Below, one piece after another: positions 15,142 to 22,282 of a DNA stretch of 22,282 nucleotides. The position numbers and the translations under genes are program-made. Source of the stretch: Gammaproteobacteria bacterium (GTDB taxonomy: Bacteria > Pseudomonadota > Gammaproteobacteria > Steroidobacterales > Rariloculaceae); NCBI GenBank assembly GCA_017577365.1, contig PKRJ01000059.1, forward strand, positions 1-22,282, read 5' to 3'. Position 1 is the first letter of the stretch, and every line of letters begins with the position of its first letter. Below the pieces are notes generated by a model. The model saw nothing but the letters and a program-made list of their open reading frames with translations, did no database searches and had not been told where the DNA came from.

Positions 15142-16029
15142 ATGAGCACGCAACGTATCGACGCCGACGCGATCGTCGCCTTCGACGTGCACGCGCACGT
15201 GGAGGCTTCGGTGCGCGTGCCTCGGGAAGCGCAGGCGACGAAGTTTCAGGACGCGGCCCAGAAGTACTTCAAGCACGACACGCCGCGTCCGACCATTCCG
15301 GAAATCGCCGCGTACTACCGCGAGCGGCGCATGGCGTGCGTCGTGTTCTCGGTCGACGGCGAGCGCGCTCGGGGCGTGAAGCCGATACCGAACGAGGAGA
15401 TCGCGGAGCTCGCGGCCGAGCATGCGGACGTGATGATTCCGTTCGCGAGCATCGATCCGGGCCGCAAGGACGCGGCGCGCGAGGCGCGCCGGCTGATCGA
15501 GCATTACGGCGTAAAGGGCTTCAAGTTCCACCCGCAGTTCCAGGAGTTCCTCCCGAACGACAAGATGGCGTACCCGCTCTACGAGGTGATCGCGGAGCAC
15601 AAGCTTCCGGCGATCTTCCACACGGGGCATTCGGGAATGGGCACGGGACTGCCCGGCGGCGGCGGGATCAGGCTCAAGTACGGCAACCCGATCTACATCG
15701 ACGACGTCGCCGTCGATTTCCCGGACATGCCGATCATCCTGGCGCATCCTTCGTGGCCCTGGCAGGACGTCGCGCTGTCGATGTGCCTGCACAAGGCGCA
15801 GGTCTATCTCGATCTATCGGGCTGGTCGCCGAAATACTTCCCGCCGCAGCTGGTGCACTATTCGAACACGCTGCTGAAGCACAAGGTGCTGTTCGGATCG
15901 GACTACCCGCTGATCACGCCGGAGCGCTGGCTCGAGGATTTCGAGAACGCCGGTTTCCGCGACGAGGTCAAGCCGCTGATCCTCAAGGAGAACGCGATCA
16001 AGCTCTTCAAGCTGCGCGACGCGGCGTAG
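15142..16029 (+). CDS. Amidohydrolase_2 family metal-dependent hydrolase, CouO-like beta-ketoacyl-CoA hydrolase candidate
   Basis: A 295-residue cytoplasmic TIM-barrel protein of the amidohydrolase superfamily. Metal and catalytic residues: FDVHAH (H17, H19) at the first strand, KGFKFHP (126-131), H160 in FHTGH, H202 in AHPSWPW, and D254 in FGSDYP. The family includes decarboxylases (ACMSD, gamma-resorcylate), LigJ-type hydratases and CouO. CouO of Rhodococcus jostii RHA1 cleaves 4-hydroxyphenyl-beta-ketoacyl-CoA to the benzoate and acetyl-CoA, with Asp257 as a predicted metal ligand, close to D254 here. The neighbours (hydratase/dehydrogenase without thiolase, MarR, PobA) match that role better than a decarboxylase. 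GGAGG lies about 13 nt before the ATG. Family assignment is firm; the substrate is inferred. Confidence 0.9.
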   Translation: MSTQRIDADAIVAFDVHAHVEASVRVPREAQATKFQDAAQKYFKHDTPRPTIPEIAAYYRERRMACVVFSVDGERARGVKPIPNEEIAELAAEHADVMIPFASIDPGRKDAAREARRLIEHYGVKGFKFHPQFQEFLPNDKMAYPLYEVIAEHKLPAIFHTGHSGMGTGLPGGGGIRLKYGNPIYIDDVAVDFPDMPIILAHPSWPWQDVALSMCLHKAQVYLDLSGWSPKYFPPQLVHYSNTLLKHKVLFGSDYPLITPERWLEDFENAGFRDEVKPLILKENAIKLFKLRDAA

Positions 16030-16054
16030 ACCCTTCGACGCCCGAAAAACGGCG

Positions 16055-16087
16055 AAGCCGCGTCCGCCGCGCAGGCGGATGCGGCTT
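16055..16087. terminator. 14-bp hairpin between convergent genes
   Basis: Arms 16055-16068 and 16074-16087 pair throughout with one G-U wobble and a 5-nt loop. The hairpin ends 3 nt from the stop of the - strand gene and begins 25 nt after the amidohydrolase stop. On the - strand a run of five Ts follows after a few bases; on + a short TCTTC follows. Confidence 0.8.
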
Positions 16088-16090
16088 TCT

Positions 16091-17563
16091 TCACTCGAAG
16101 TTGAACAAATCGTCGTTGGCCTCGGGCCGCTGCATGCCCTGCTCGTGGTACTTCTCCCAGAGGTACGCCCACGGGCGCCCGAAAAGGTCCAGCACCTCGT
16201 ACTCGATCACCGTGCCGGGAGGCACCGGGGTCCCGACGCCCTTGACGGGATAAAGCGTCTGCACGCACTCGATATAGGCGTACGGCGTGCCCGCGCCGAG
16301 CTCGCTCACCTTCCTGAAGTTGCGCACGATGCGGATCGGCTCGACCAGCGCCTCGGGGTCGTAGAAGATCGCCTCGTGATTGAGCCCGGTGACCTTGCCC
16401 TGCTCGTCGCGCCACGGCGTGTAGATCTCGATCGTCTGAAGCTGGCTCGAGAACTCGAACGCGCCGTGCGCGGTCCATGCCTGGATGTTCGACGTCCAGG
16501 TGATGAGCACGTCGCCGTCCCAGAAGCCGATCGTCTCGCCGTACCAGCGCGGCACCGGCGTGCCGAGGTACGGCACCGCGCTGTCCATGTTGAACGTGCG
16601 GCCGACGTGCACCTGCGTAATGAAATTCCGTGCGACGCCGGTCAGGATCTGTACGAGGCTCGGCGTGACGATCACCTGGTGAGGATTGATCCGAGGATTG
16701 ACCGCCGCGAAGTACCAGCGCCGCATGAATCCTTCCGGCCAGCAGTACGTGGACGGCCAATGCGGCGCGTTCGTCACGGCCTGGTGGTAGAGATCCTGGA
16801 CCATCCGCGTCTGATACTCGGGCGTCAGCAGCGAAAGGATCGTCGGCACCTGGTTCACGACCATCATCGCGTACCAGTTGTCGACGATATCCACGAGCTC
16901 GTAGTTGCCGCTCAAGTCCGTCGGCACCGTGGAATAGTCGTGCTGCGTCGGACCGCCTCGCGCTTTCGTCTCCTCGAGCAGCGCCTCGTAGTGTTCCTGG
17001 GCCGACGAGAACCCGTACGGGCTGACGATCGCTTCACGGGGATAGTCGCGGTCGCAGTATCCCCACGCCGCGGTGCGCGGCGGGTCGTCGCCGATCGTCG
17101 CGGGCACGATCGCGCCGCGCGCCGTCTCGATGCCCTGCGGACTCCCGCAGCGCCAATAGCGCGGATCGCTCCACAACTCCCTGTCGGCGTAAAAATCCTT
17201 GGTCGTATAGAAATCGACGGGCAACGGCTCGATGCCATCGGGCACGTCACCGTTCCAGGCGGAACCGAACTCGAGCGGCGGCACCGGCGACGCGTTTTCG
17301 TTCGGCGGACCGAGCGGGAAGCGCAGCGGACCGACCATGGGAAAGTTTTGCGCAGTCTCGACGAGGCTCAGCGCTTCCTCCAACGTCAGCGGCTCCGACC
17401 CGGGCGGCCCGGGGGGTAAGAAAGGCGGTAGCGCCTCGGCGAGCGGCGCGCCGCGTCCGACGCTCTTGAAGCCAGGGTCGGCGACTTGCTGCCCGAAGGC
17501 CGGCGGCTCCGCCAACAGGGTCGCCGTCAGTGCCAACGCGAGTTGGCCCGTTCGCGAGATCAT
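16091..17563 (-). CDS. Exported protein of unknown function (490 residues)
   Basis: A signal peptide covers residues 1-24 (cut near AFG-QQ). A proline/glycine-rich stretch (about 35-110) precedes a tryptophan- and tyrosine-rich body. The block PRWYGETIGFWDGDVLITWTS (about 338-358) resembles the WxGxSIGxWEGDTLVV segment found in a widespread, uncharacterised group of exported proteins from Proteobacteria and Acidobacteria; I know no reaction for it. Cysteines occur at 139, 170 and 274 plus one near the end (ECVQTLYP). There is no haem, metal or lipobox motif that I recognise. The start is supported by GGAAGGGA before the ATG and a TACAAT -10-like box about 43 nt upstream. It is the next - strand gene after a TonB-dependent receptor, with a hairpin between them, so it may act on the same substrate. 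Confidence 0.8.
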   Translation of the reverse strand: MISRTGQLALALTATLLAEPPAFGQQVADPGFKSVGRGAPLAEALPPFLPPGPPGSEPLTLEEALSLVETAQNFPMVGPLRFPLGPPNENASPVPPLEFGSAWNGDVPDGIEPLPVDFYTTKDFYADRELWSDPRYWRCGSPQGIETARGAIVPATIGDDPPRTAAWGYCDRDYPREAIVSPYGFSSAQEHYEALLEETKARGGPTQHDYSTVPTDLSGNYELVDIVDNWYAMMVVNQVPTILSLLTPEYQTRMVQDLYHQAVTNAPHWPSTYCWPEGFMRRWYFAAVNPRINPHQVIVTPSLVQILTGVARNFITQVHVGRTFNMDSAVPYLGTPVPRWYGETIGFWDGDVLITWTSNIQAWTAHGAFEFSSQLQTIEIYTPWRDEQGKVTGLNHEAIFYDPEALVEPIRIVRNFRKVSELGAGTPYAYIECVQTLYPVKGVGTPVPPGTVIEYEVLDLFGRPWAYLWEKYHEQGMQRPEANDDLFNFE

Positions 17564-17605
17564 CTTGGTCCCTTCCTAGACCCGCAGGATCGCGGCAGTT
17601 TCGGG

Positions 17606-17611
17606 ATTGTA
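17606..17611 (-). promoter_or_regulatory. Possible -10 box for the exported 490-residue protein
   Basis: TACAAT on the - strand, placing a start about 35 nt before the ATG. No good -35 hexamer is found 16-18 bp upstream, so it is weak or needs an activator. Confidence 0.3.
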
Positions 17612-17650
17612 GCGGCACGGCATGACGACCTGCATCGGCCGCCATATGCC

Positions 17651-17700
17651 TCAAGAAAGGTCGGTGTGCTCAAAGAGAACGCGATCGAGCCTCTCGGCTC
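17651..17700 (+). pseudogene. Possible relic of an amidohydrolase C-terminus
   Basis: Bases 17669-17690 match 15982-16003 near the end of the intact amidohydrolase gene at 20 of 22 positions, and both read LKENAI in frame. The frame around it here reads RKVGVLKENAIEPLG, like the final helix of Amidohydrolase_2 proteins. No further homology is evident on either side, so this may be the last scrap of a lost paralogue or chance. Confidence 0.3.
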
Positions 17701-17728
17701 GGCAGTCGTGCGCAAACGGGGTCCGGAG

Positions 17729-17755
17729 GGCGCCCGCCGTGCACCGACGGGCGCC
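17729..17755 (-). terminator. Hairpin downstream of the second TonB receptor
   Basis: GGCGCCCG (17729-17736) pairs exactly with CGGGCGCC (17748-17755), with further partial pairing inside. It lies about 10 nt beyond the receptor stop on the - strand. No U-tract. Confidence 0.55.
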
Positions 17756-17765
17756 TCGGATGCCG

Positions 17766-20138
17766 TCAGAACCGATAGTCCGCCGCCACGCGGAACGAGC
17801 GTCCGAGCAGCGGCCGCGCCATGTAGATCGCACCGATACCGCCGGCGCCGATATCCGTGCGGGGATTGCCTTCGGTGAGCCCGACCTCGTCGGTCAGGTT
17901 GTCGCCGATGATCTGCACCGACAACGCATCGTTGACGTCGTAGCTGAAGCCCGCGTCGACCTTGGTGTAGGACGGCAGCAGCACCGTGTTCTCGTCGTTC
18001 GAGAAGCGGTCGTCGAAATGCGAGACGGCGACGTAGACCTCGCCTCTACCGTCCCGCACGTAGAACGTCGGCACGACGCGCGCCATCGTCTCCGGGATGC
18101 GCCGGATCTGATTACCGGTGTTGTCGACGGCCGCGCCGGTGAAGTTCCGGTATTCGGGATCCTGCACCGTCACGGCGAAGCTCATCCCGAACAGATCGAT
18201 CGGCCGATAGACGCCTTCGATCTCGATGCCGCGCGTCCGTGTCTCGGCGCGGCGATTCAGGATCGTGCCGTCCGGCAGGATGTCGTTGAACGGCACGTTG
18301 TCGAATTCCGTCTGGAACAACGTCACGAACATCCCGAGATTGTCGAAGTTGTTCTTGTAACCGACCTCGATATTCGTGACCTCGTCCTTCTGCAGCACGT
18401 TGTTTCGCACGTCGTCGAAATGCGGCAGCTTCGCCGACTCGGTGTAGTGGCCGAAGAACGCGTGCGTGCCGTTCAGCTCGTAGTTGAAGCCGAGCGACCA
18501 GGACGTGTGGTCGAAGCTGTGGCTCGAGACGGTGAACTCGTCGCCCGCGAGCGACGCGACGTCCCACGGCGTCGCGGGATCACCGTCGAGATCGACGTCG
18601 GGCACGCCGTTGCTGATCGTCGCGTCGATATCCTCGTCGTCGTAGCGAATGCCGAAATCGACGCGGAACGCATCGGTGGCGTACCACTCGTTCGAGACGT
18701 AAAGGCCGAGCAGCGTCGCGTCGTAATCCGCTAGCAGATTGAACGTCGAGTAACGCGCGAATCCCGCGGGGTCCGTGACGCCGGTGAGCAGCAGCCTGTT
18801 CGGCCGGTTCTGCACGTCCATCAAGAGCTGATTGCCCAGGCTCCAACGGTCTCCCATCTCGTAATCCGCGTAGTAAAGGCCGACCGTGACGTCGTGACGG
18901 TCGCGCACCGTGAACGTCAGCCGGACGTCGTTCTGCAGTGCCTTGAAGTCCTTGTTGATGGCCCAGTGGCCGTGCTCCTGCACGAGCGCGGACGGGTCGA
19001 GCGGCTCCCCGGTGCGGAGCACGCTGAAGGCGGGCGCGACGCCGTGCGCCGCCGCGTACTCGGCGCCGGTCACCGGCGGCGGCCCGGTGAAGATGCCGTC
19101 GAAGCGCACGTCGCCGTCGGTGTAGCGGAAACGCTCGAAGAGATTCAGGCCGTCGCGAAGCTCCCAGTCGAGCTCGACGCCGCCCGTGAAGAGCTCCGGA
19201 TGGATGCCGTCCTCGAGATCGGAGTCCTGCAATCCGACCTCCGCGGCCGAGATCGGCAGGCCTGCCGCGGCGAGATCCCGGCTGTGAATCGAGTACTCGC
19301 CGGGATCGAGCCCAGGCAGGATCGCGTCCGGATCGCTCGGATTCCCGGTCAGCGGGATGGGCACGACGAAGAGCGAGCGATCGTTGATGTACTTCGCGTG
19401 CACCCCGAGCCGCCCCCGGTCGAGCTCACGCGCGGCCCGCACGCGGATCTGCCCGCCTTCGTCGGCGCGATAGCCCGGATCGCGGATGCCGTCCGAGACG
19501 CGGTAGAAGCCGCCGACGCCGAGCGCCCAATCGCCTACGATCGGGCCGCTCCACCAGCCGTCGGCTTGGTAGAAGCCGAAATCGCCGATCGTGAGCCCGA
19601 CGTCCGTCTCCGGCACGTCGGTCGGCTCGCGCGTGATGAAGTTGATCGTTCCGCCGACCGCGCCGGACGAGAAGATCGGCGCGGTGCCGCCGCGCACGAC
19701 CTCGACGCGGTTCACGGTTCGGTCGACGCGCACGAACTGATCCGGGTTGTAGAACGAGAGCTCGTAGACCGGATAGATCGGCAGACCGTCCTCCATCAGG
19801 CCGACGTAGCGATAGCCGCCGTCCTGAATGATGCCGCGCGCGAACACGTTACCGTGCGTCGTGCCGGACGTCGACTCGACCCAGAAGCCCGGCACCGATT
19901 CGATCAGGGCGGCGGTGCTCTGCGGCGCCTCCCTGCGAAGATCCTCGGCCTCGAACGTCGTGATCGCGACGCTCGACTCGTACTTCGTGCGCTCAGGCGA
20001 TGCCGTGCCGGTCACGATGACCTCTTCCATCGAAAGCGGCGTGACTTCCTCCTCCTCGGTGTCTTGGACCGGCTGTCCAAGCGCTGCGAACGAGACCAGG
20101 GATATCAGCGGCAGATGACGGGCGAACCGGCGAAACAT
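17766..20138 (-). CDS. TonB-dependent outer-membrane receptor (second copy)
   Basis: A 790-residue receptor from ATG 20138, fixed by a perfect AAGGAGGT 6 nt upstream; the frame extends to 20255 but without a signal peptide there. A signal sequence covers about 1-21. The TonB-box-like MEEVIVTGT (37-45) is followed by a plug with STAALIESVPG, FARGIIQDGGYRYVGLMEDG and RVEVVRGGTAPIFSSGAVGG, then a barrel ending RSFRVAADYRF with the C-terminal phenylalanine needed for outer-membrane insertion. It is shorter than the first receptor, lacks its cysteine-bearing loop, and belongs to a different subgroup. The substrate is not predictable; siderophore-type and organic-substrate receptors both have this form. 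It is followed by the exported 490-residue protein on the same strand. Confidence 0.95.
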   Translation of the reverse strand: MFRRFARHLPLISLVSFAALGQPVQDTEEEEVTPLSMEEVIVTGTASPERTKYESSVAITTFEAEDLRREAPQSTAALIESVPGFWVESTSGTTHGNVFARGIIQDGGYRYVGLMEDGLPIYPVYELSFYNPDQFVRVDRTVNRVEVVRGGTAPIFSSGAVGGTINFITREPTDVPETDVGLTIGDFGFYQADGWWSGPIVGDWALGVGGFYRVSDGIRDPGYRADEGGQIRVRAARELDRGRLGVHAKYINDRSLFVVPIPLTGNPSDPDAILPGLDPGEYSIHSRDLAAAGLPISAAEVGLQDSDLEDGIHPELFTGGVELDWELRDGLNLFERFRYTDGDVRFDGIFTGPPPVTGAEYAAAHGVAPAFSVLRTGEPLDPSALVQEHGHWAINKDFKALQNDVRLTFTVRDRHDVTVGLYYADYEMGDRWSLGNQLLMDVQNRPNRLLLTGVTDPAGFARYSTFNLLADYDATLLGLYVSNEWYATDAFRVDFGIRYDDEDIDATISNGVPDVDLDGDPATPWDVASLAGDEFTVSSHSFDHTSWSLGFNYELNGTHAFFGHYTESAKLPHFDDVRNNVLQKDEVTNIEVGYKNNFDNLGMFVTLFQTEFDNVPFNDILPDGTILNRRAETRTRGIEIEGVYRPIDLFGMSFAVTVQDPEYRNFTGAAVDNTGNQIRRIPETMARVVPTFYVRDGRGEVYVAVSHFDDRFSNDENTVLLPSYTKVDAGFSYDVNDALSVQIIGDNLTDEVGLTEGNPRTDIGAGGIGAIYMARPLLGRSFRVAADYRF

Positions 20139-20144
20139 CTTTCG

Positions 20145-20152
20145 ACCTCCTT
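20145..20152 (-). promoter_or_regulatory. Ribosome binding site fixing the second receptor's start
   Basis: AAGGAGGT on the - strand, a full match to the anti-Shine-Dalgarno complement, 6 nt before ATG 20138. The leader just upstream (20157-20180) is rich in GC inverted repeats. Confidence 0.85.
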
Positions 20153-20270
20153 GTCGCGCGGCCGCGACCGCGGCTGCGCGGCCCCTCTGCGTGCTAGAAA
20201 AGACGTGTAGTGCTGCAAGCCACATGCCATTGACCGACAATGAATCGCCGGGCAATGCGGGTGCGGCGAC

Positions 20271-21305
20271 CTAGGCGATGCGTCGTCCGCTCGCGCGATC
20301 GAAGAGATGGAGCCGCTCGCGCGCGAACGCGAAGCGCGCGATGCCGCCGGGCACCGGAACCGCGCTCGGCAACGCGCGGCCGACGATGCGCTCGCCTTCG
20401 AGCAGCCCGACGACCCAGACGTCGTCGCCGGTCGGCTCGGCGAGCAGCACGCGCGCGTCGAGCGCGCGCGGATCGTCGGAGGCTTCGGTGACGCGCACGT
20501 CGGTCGGCCGCACGCCGACGACGACCTCGTCGAGCGCAACGTCTCGAGGCAACTCGAGATCGGGAACGAGTCGCGCGTCCAGGAAATTCATCGGCGGACT
20601 GCCGACGAAGCCCGCGACGAACGTGTTCGCGGGCGCGTGGTAGAGCTCGAGCGGCGGACCGCACTGCTCGACGCGGCCGGCGTTGAGCACGGCGACGCGG
20701 TCGGAGAGCGCCATCGCTTCTTCTTGATCGTGCGTCACGTAGACCGTCGTGATGCCGTACTCGCCGTGCAAGCGCTTCAACTCCGCGCGCATCTCGAGCC
20801 TGAGCCGCGCGTCGAGATTCGACAGCGGCTCGTCGAGCAGGAACACGCGCGGCCGGCGCACGAGCGCGCGGCCGAGCGCGACGCGCTGCCGCTGTCCGCC
20901 CGAGAGCTCGCGCGGGCGCCGCGCGAGCAGCGTCTCGATGCCAAGCCGCCGCGCGACCTCCGCGACCGCGTCGTCGATCTCGCGCGGCGCCGCGCCGCGC
21001 AGCTTCAGCGGAAAGCCGATGTTCTCCGCGACGCTCATGTGCGGATAGAGCGCGTAGCTCTGAAAAACCATCGCGACGTCGCGGTCGCGCGGCGCGAGAT
21101 GATCGACGGGCTCGCCGTCGAAGCGGATTCGCCCCGAGGTCGGGCGCTCGAGGCCCGCGATCAGCGAAAGGGTCGTCGACTTGCCGCATCCGCTGGGCCC
21201 CACGAACGTGAAGAACTCGCCCTCCTCGATCGTGAGGCGGAGATCCTCGAGCACGGTCACCTGACCGAAACGCTTGCTCACGCCGTCGAATTCGATCGCC
21301 GCCAT
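20271..21305 (-). CDS. ABC transporter ATPase, MalK/UgpC-type (carbohydrate import)
   Basis: A 344-residue nucleotide-binding subunit that powers an inner-membrane importer. Walker A GPSGCGKST (36-44), Q-loop FQSYALYPHMSV (Q82), signature LSGGQ (134-138), Walker B VFLLDEP (154-160), H-loop THDQEEA (H192), then a C-terminal ~110-residue TOBE-like regulatory domain. This layout is that of the CUT1 sugar/glycerol-phosphate group. ATG 21305 is chosen because the ABC fold starts directly after it; GGGGGGAG is very close to it, and a GTG at 21320 without a site is the alternative. The gene lies 27 nt after the permease stop, so it is the last gene of the importer operon. Only a weak 6-bp inverted repeat (20245-20269) follows it. 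Confidence 0.95.
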   Translation of the reverse strand: MAAIEFDGVSKRFGQVTVLEDLRLTIEEGEFFTFVGPSGCGKSTTLSLIAGLERPTSGRIRFDGEPVDHLAPRDRDVAMVFQSYALYPHMSVAENIGFPLKLRGAAPREIDDAVAEVARRLGIETLLARRPRELSGGQRQRVALGRALVRRPRVFLLDEPLSNLDARLRLEMRAELKRLHGEYGITTVYVTHDQEEAMALSDRVAVLNAGRVEQCGPPLELYHAPANTFVAGFVGSPPMNFLDARLVPDLELPRDVALDEVVVGVRPTDVRVTEASDDPRALDARVLLAEPTGDDVWVVGLLEGERIVGRALPSAVPVPGGIARFAFARERLHLFDRASGRRIA

Positions 21306-21332
21306 GCTCCCCCCGTGCACACCGATAGCGCG

Positions 21333-22145
21333 TTACCCCTTCACCGCTCCCGCCGTCAGACCCTCGACGATCCGCCGTTGGAAGCGCAGCACGAGCACGA
21401 AGACCGGCACGGTCACGAGCAGCGACGCGGCCGCGATCTCTCCCCACGGCACCTCGTGCAATCCCGGGAACAGCGCGATGCCGACGGGCACGGTCCGCGA
21501 GCGCTCGGTCGCCGTGAACGTCAGCGCGAACAGAAACTCGTTCCACGCGAAGATGAACACGAGCAGTCCCGTCGCGACGAGCCCCGGCGCGGCGAGCGGC
21601 AGAATGACGCGCACGAGCGCCTGCCGCGGCGTGCAGCCGTCGACGCGCGCGGCCGAGTAGAGCTCGTCCGGAAGCTCGCGCAAGAAGCTCGTCAGCACCC
21701 AGATCGCGAGCGGCAGCGTGAAGCCGGCATACGTCAGGATCAGCGCCGCGAGCGTATCGCGCAGCCCGAGCGCGTTGATCAGGAGATACAGCGGGCTCAC
21801 GATCGAGATCGGCGGGAACATCGACGTCGCGAGCACGAGGGCGAGGATCGCGCCGAAGCCGCGCGCACGCATCTTCGTGAGCGCGAACGCGGCGGCCGCG
21901 CCGAACGCGAGCGCGATCGCGGTCGCGCCGCCGGCGACGACGAAGCTGTTCAGCAACATCCGCGGGAACGGATGGCCGGTGAACACGGCCGCGTAGTGCT
22001 CGATGGTGATGCGCGTCGGCAGCAGCGGCGGCAGCGTCGTGAGCTCGGCGGGTGTGCGAACCGACGTCACGAGCTGCCAGGCGAGCGGCGCGAGGCAATA
22101 CGCCGCGACGACGAGCACGCCGAGATAGGTCGCGGCGCGCCTCAT
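21333..22145 (-). CDS. ABC transporter permease, MalG/UgpE-type
   Basis: A 270-residue inner-membrane subunit with about six transmembrane segments. The cytoplasmic EAA loop that docks with the ATPase is at about 161-184 (ELYSAARVDGCTPRQALVRV), with the expected glycine. FAWNEFLFAL after it is typical of the MalG-side permeases of CUT1 sugar importers. The ATG overlaps the stop of the preceding permease (ATGA), so the two subunits are translationally coupled. The binding protein that would define the sugar is presumably beyond the window end. Confidence 0.95.
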   Translation of the reverse strand: MRRAATYLGVLVVAAYCLAPLAWQLVTSVRTPAELTTLPPLLPTRITIEHYAAVFTGHPFPRMLLNSFVVAGGATAIALAFGAAAAFALTKMRARGFGAILALVLATSMFPPISIVSPLYLLINALGLRDTLAALILTYAGFTLPLAIWVLTSFLRELPDELYSAARVDGCTPRQALVRVILPLAAPGLVATGLLVFIFAWNEFLFALTFTATERSRTVPVGIALFPGLHEVPWGEIAAASLLVTVPVFVLVLRFQRRIVEGLTAGAVKG

Positions 22146-22282
22146 CGCGCGGCCTCCTTCAGCAGGCGCACGTACGCGGCCGTGATCGACGCGACGAGGA
22201 CGAACACGGCGACCGCGATCGCCGATCCGTAGCCGAGCTCGAGCGCCTGGAAGAGCACCTTGTACGCGTAGATCGACAGCGT
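22142..22282 (-). CDS. ABC transporter permease, MalF/UgpA-type, C-terminal 46 residues
   Basis: The last 46 codons of a gene cut by the window edge, read on the - strand. The peptide runs from TLSIYAYKVLFQALELGYG through one transmembrane segment (SAIAVAVFVLVASITAAYV) to RLLKEAAR and a TGA that overlaps the next ATG. LSIYAYKxAF-x-x-x-x-x-GYGSA followed by a final helix is the usual end of MalF/UgpA-type permeases, and the partner MalG-type gene follows directly. Confidence 0.85.
   Translation of the reverse strand, partial: TLSIYAYKVLFQALELGYGSAIAVAVFVLVASITAAYVRLLKEAAR

Noticed and set aside
15142..16029. Amidohydrolase as 2-pyrone-4,6-dicarboxylate hydrolase (LigI)
   Set aside because: Length is similar and the pathway would be close, but the recalled LigI blocks (DAHCHVFGP, IDHMGRPD, WGTDWPHP) do not match; here FDVHAH, AHPSWPW and GSDYP are present.
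20307..22232. 641-codon open frame on + opposite the ABC transporter genes
   Set aside because: Very rich in Arg, Glu, Asp and His with no domain; the - strand ABC genes have all catalytic motifs.

Overview
This 22.3 kb window is high-GC chromosomal DNA from a Gram-negative bacterium. Two TonB-dependent receptors, an OmpA-like protein, a periplasmic di-haem cytochrome and several exported proteins point to Proteobacteria. Gammaproteobacteria or a related aromatic-degrading lineage is my guess, but no marker gene here fixes the taxon. Coding density is high. I see no rRNA, tRNA, CRISPR array, transposase or phage gene.

Layout. (1) 1-1302: the C-terminal part of a type B carboxylesterase (+) converges on a secreted SnoaL/NTF2-like protein (-). 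(2) 1621-7970, all on -: in transcription order a MarR regulator, a di-haem cytochrome c, an OmpA-like periplasmic protein with four cysteines, and a large TonB-dependent receptor. (3) 8477-10756: a divergent AraC regulator (PobR-like) and pobA, 4-hydroxybenzoate 3-monooxygenase, in which the key active-site residues fall at the same numbers as in the Pseudomonas enzyme. (4) 10802-16029: a MarR / bifunctional enoyl-CoA hydratase-3-hydroxyacyl-CoA dehydrogenase / aromatic-acid MFS transporter operon (-), divergent from a metal-dependent amidohydrolase (+), with a palindromic operator between them. (5) 16091-20138: an uncharacterised exported 490-residue protein and a second TonB-dependent receptor (-). 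(6) 20271-22282: a sugar-type ABC importer (ATPase, MalG-type permease and the tail of a MalF-type permease), cut by the window end.

How it fits together. The centre reads as catabolism of plant-derived p-hydroxycinnamates. A bifunctional beta-oxidation enzyme without a thiolase sits beside an amidohydrolase resembling CouO, the beta-ketoacyl-CoA hydrolase of Rhodococcus p-hydroxycinnamate deacetylation. Its expected product from p-coumarate, 4-hydroxybenzoate, is the substrate of the neighbouring PobA, giving protocatechuate. The MFS carrier would import the aromatic acid, and the MarR would respond to an aromatic acyl-CoA. The CoA ligase and ring-cleavage genes are not in the window. The left block (esterase, cytochrome, OmpA-like protein, receptor) may liberate, oxidise or import a related substrate, but that is inference.

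Unexplained structure: a diverged ~195-bp direct repeat carrying the 3' tail of the first MarR gene; two promoters sharing TTGACA-17 bp-CAGTAT; and hairpins lacking clear U-tracts at most gene ends.
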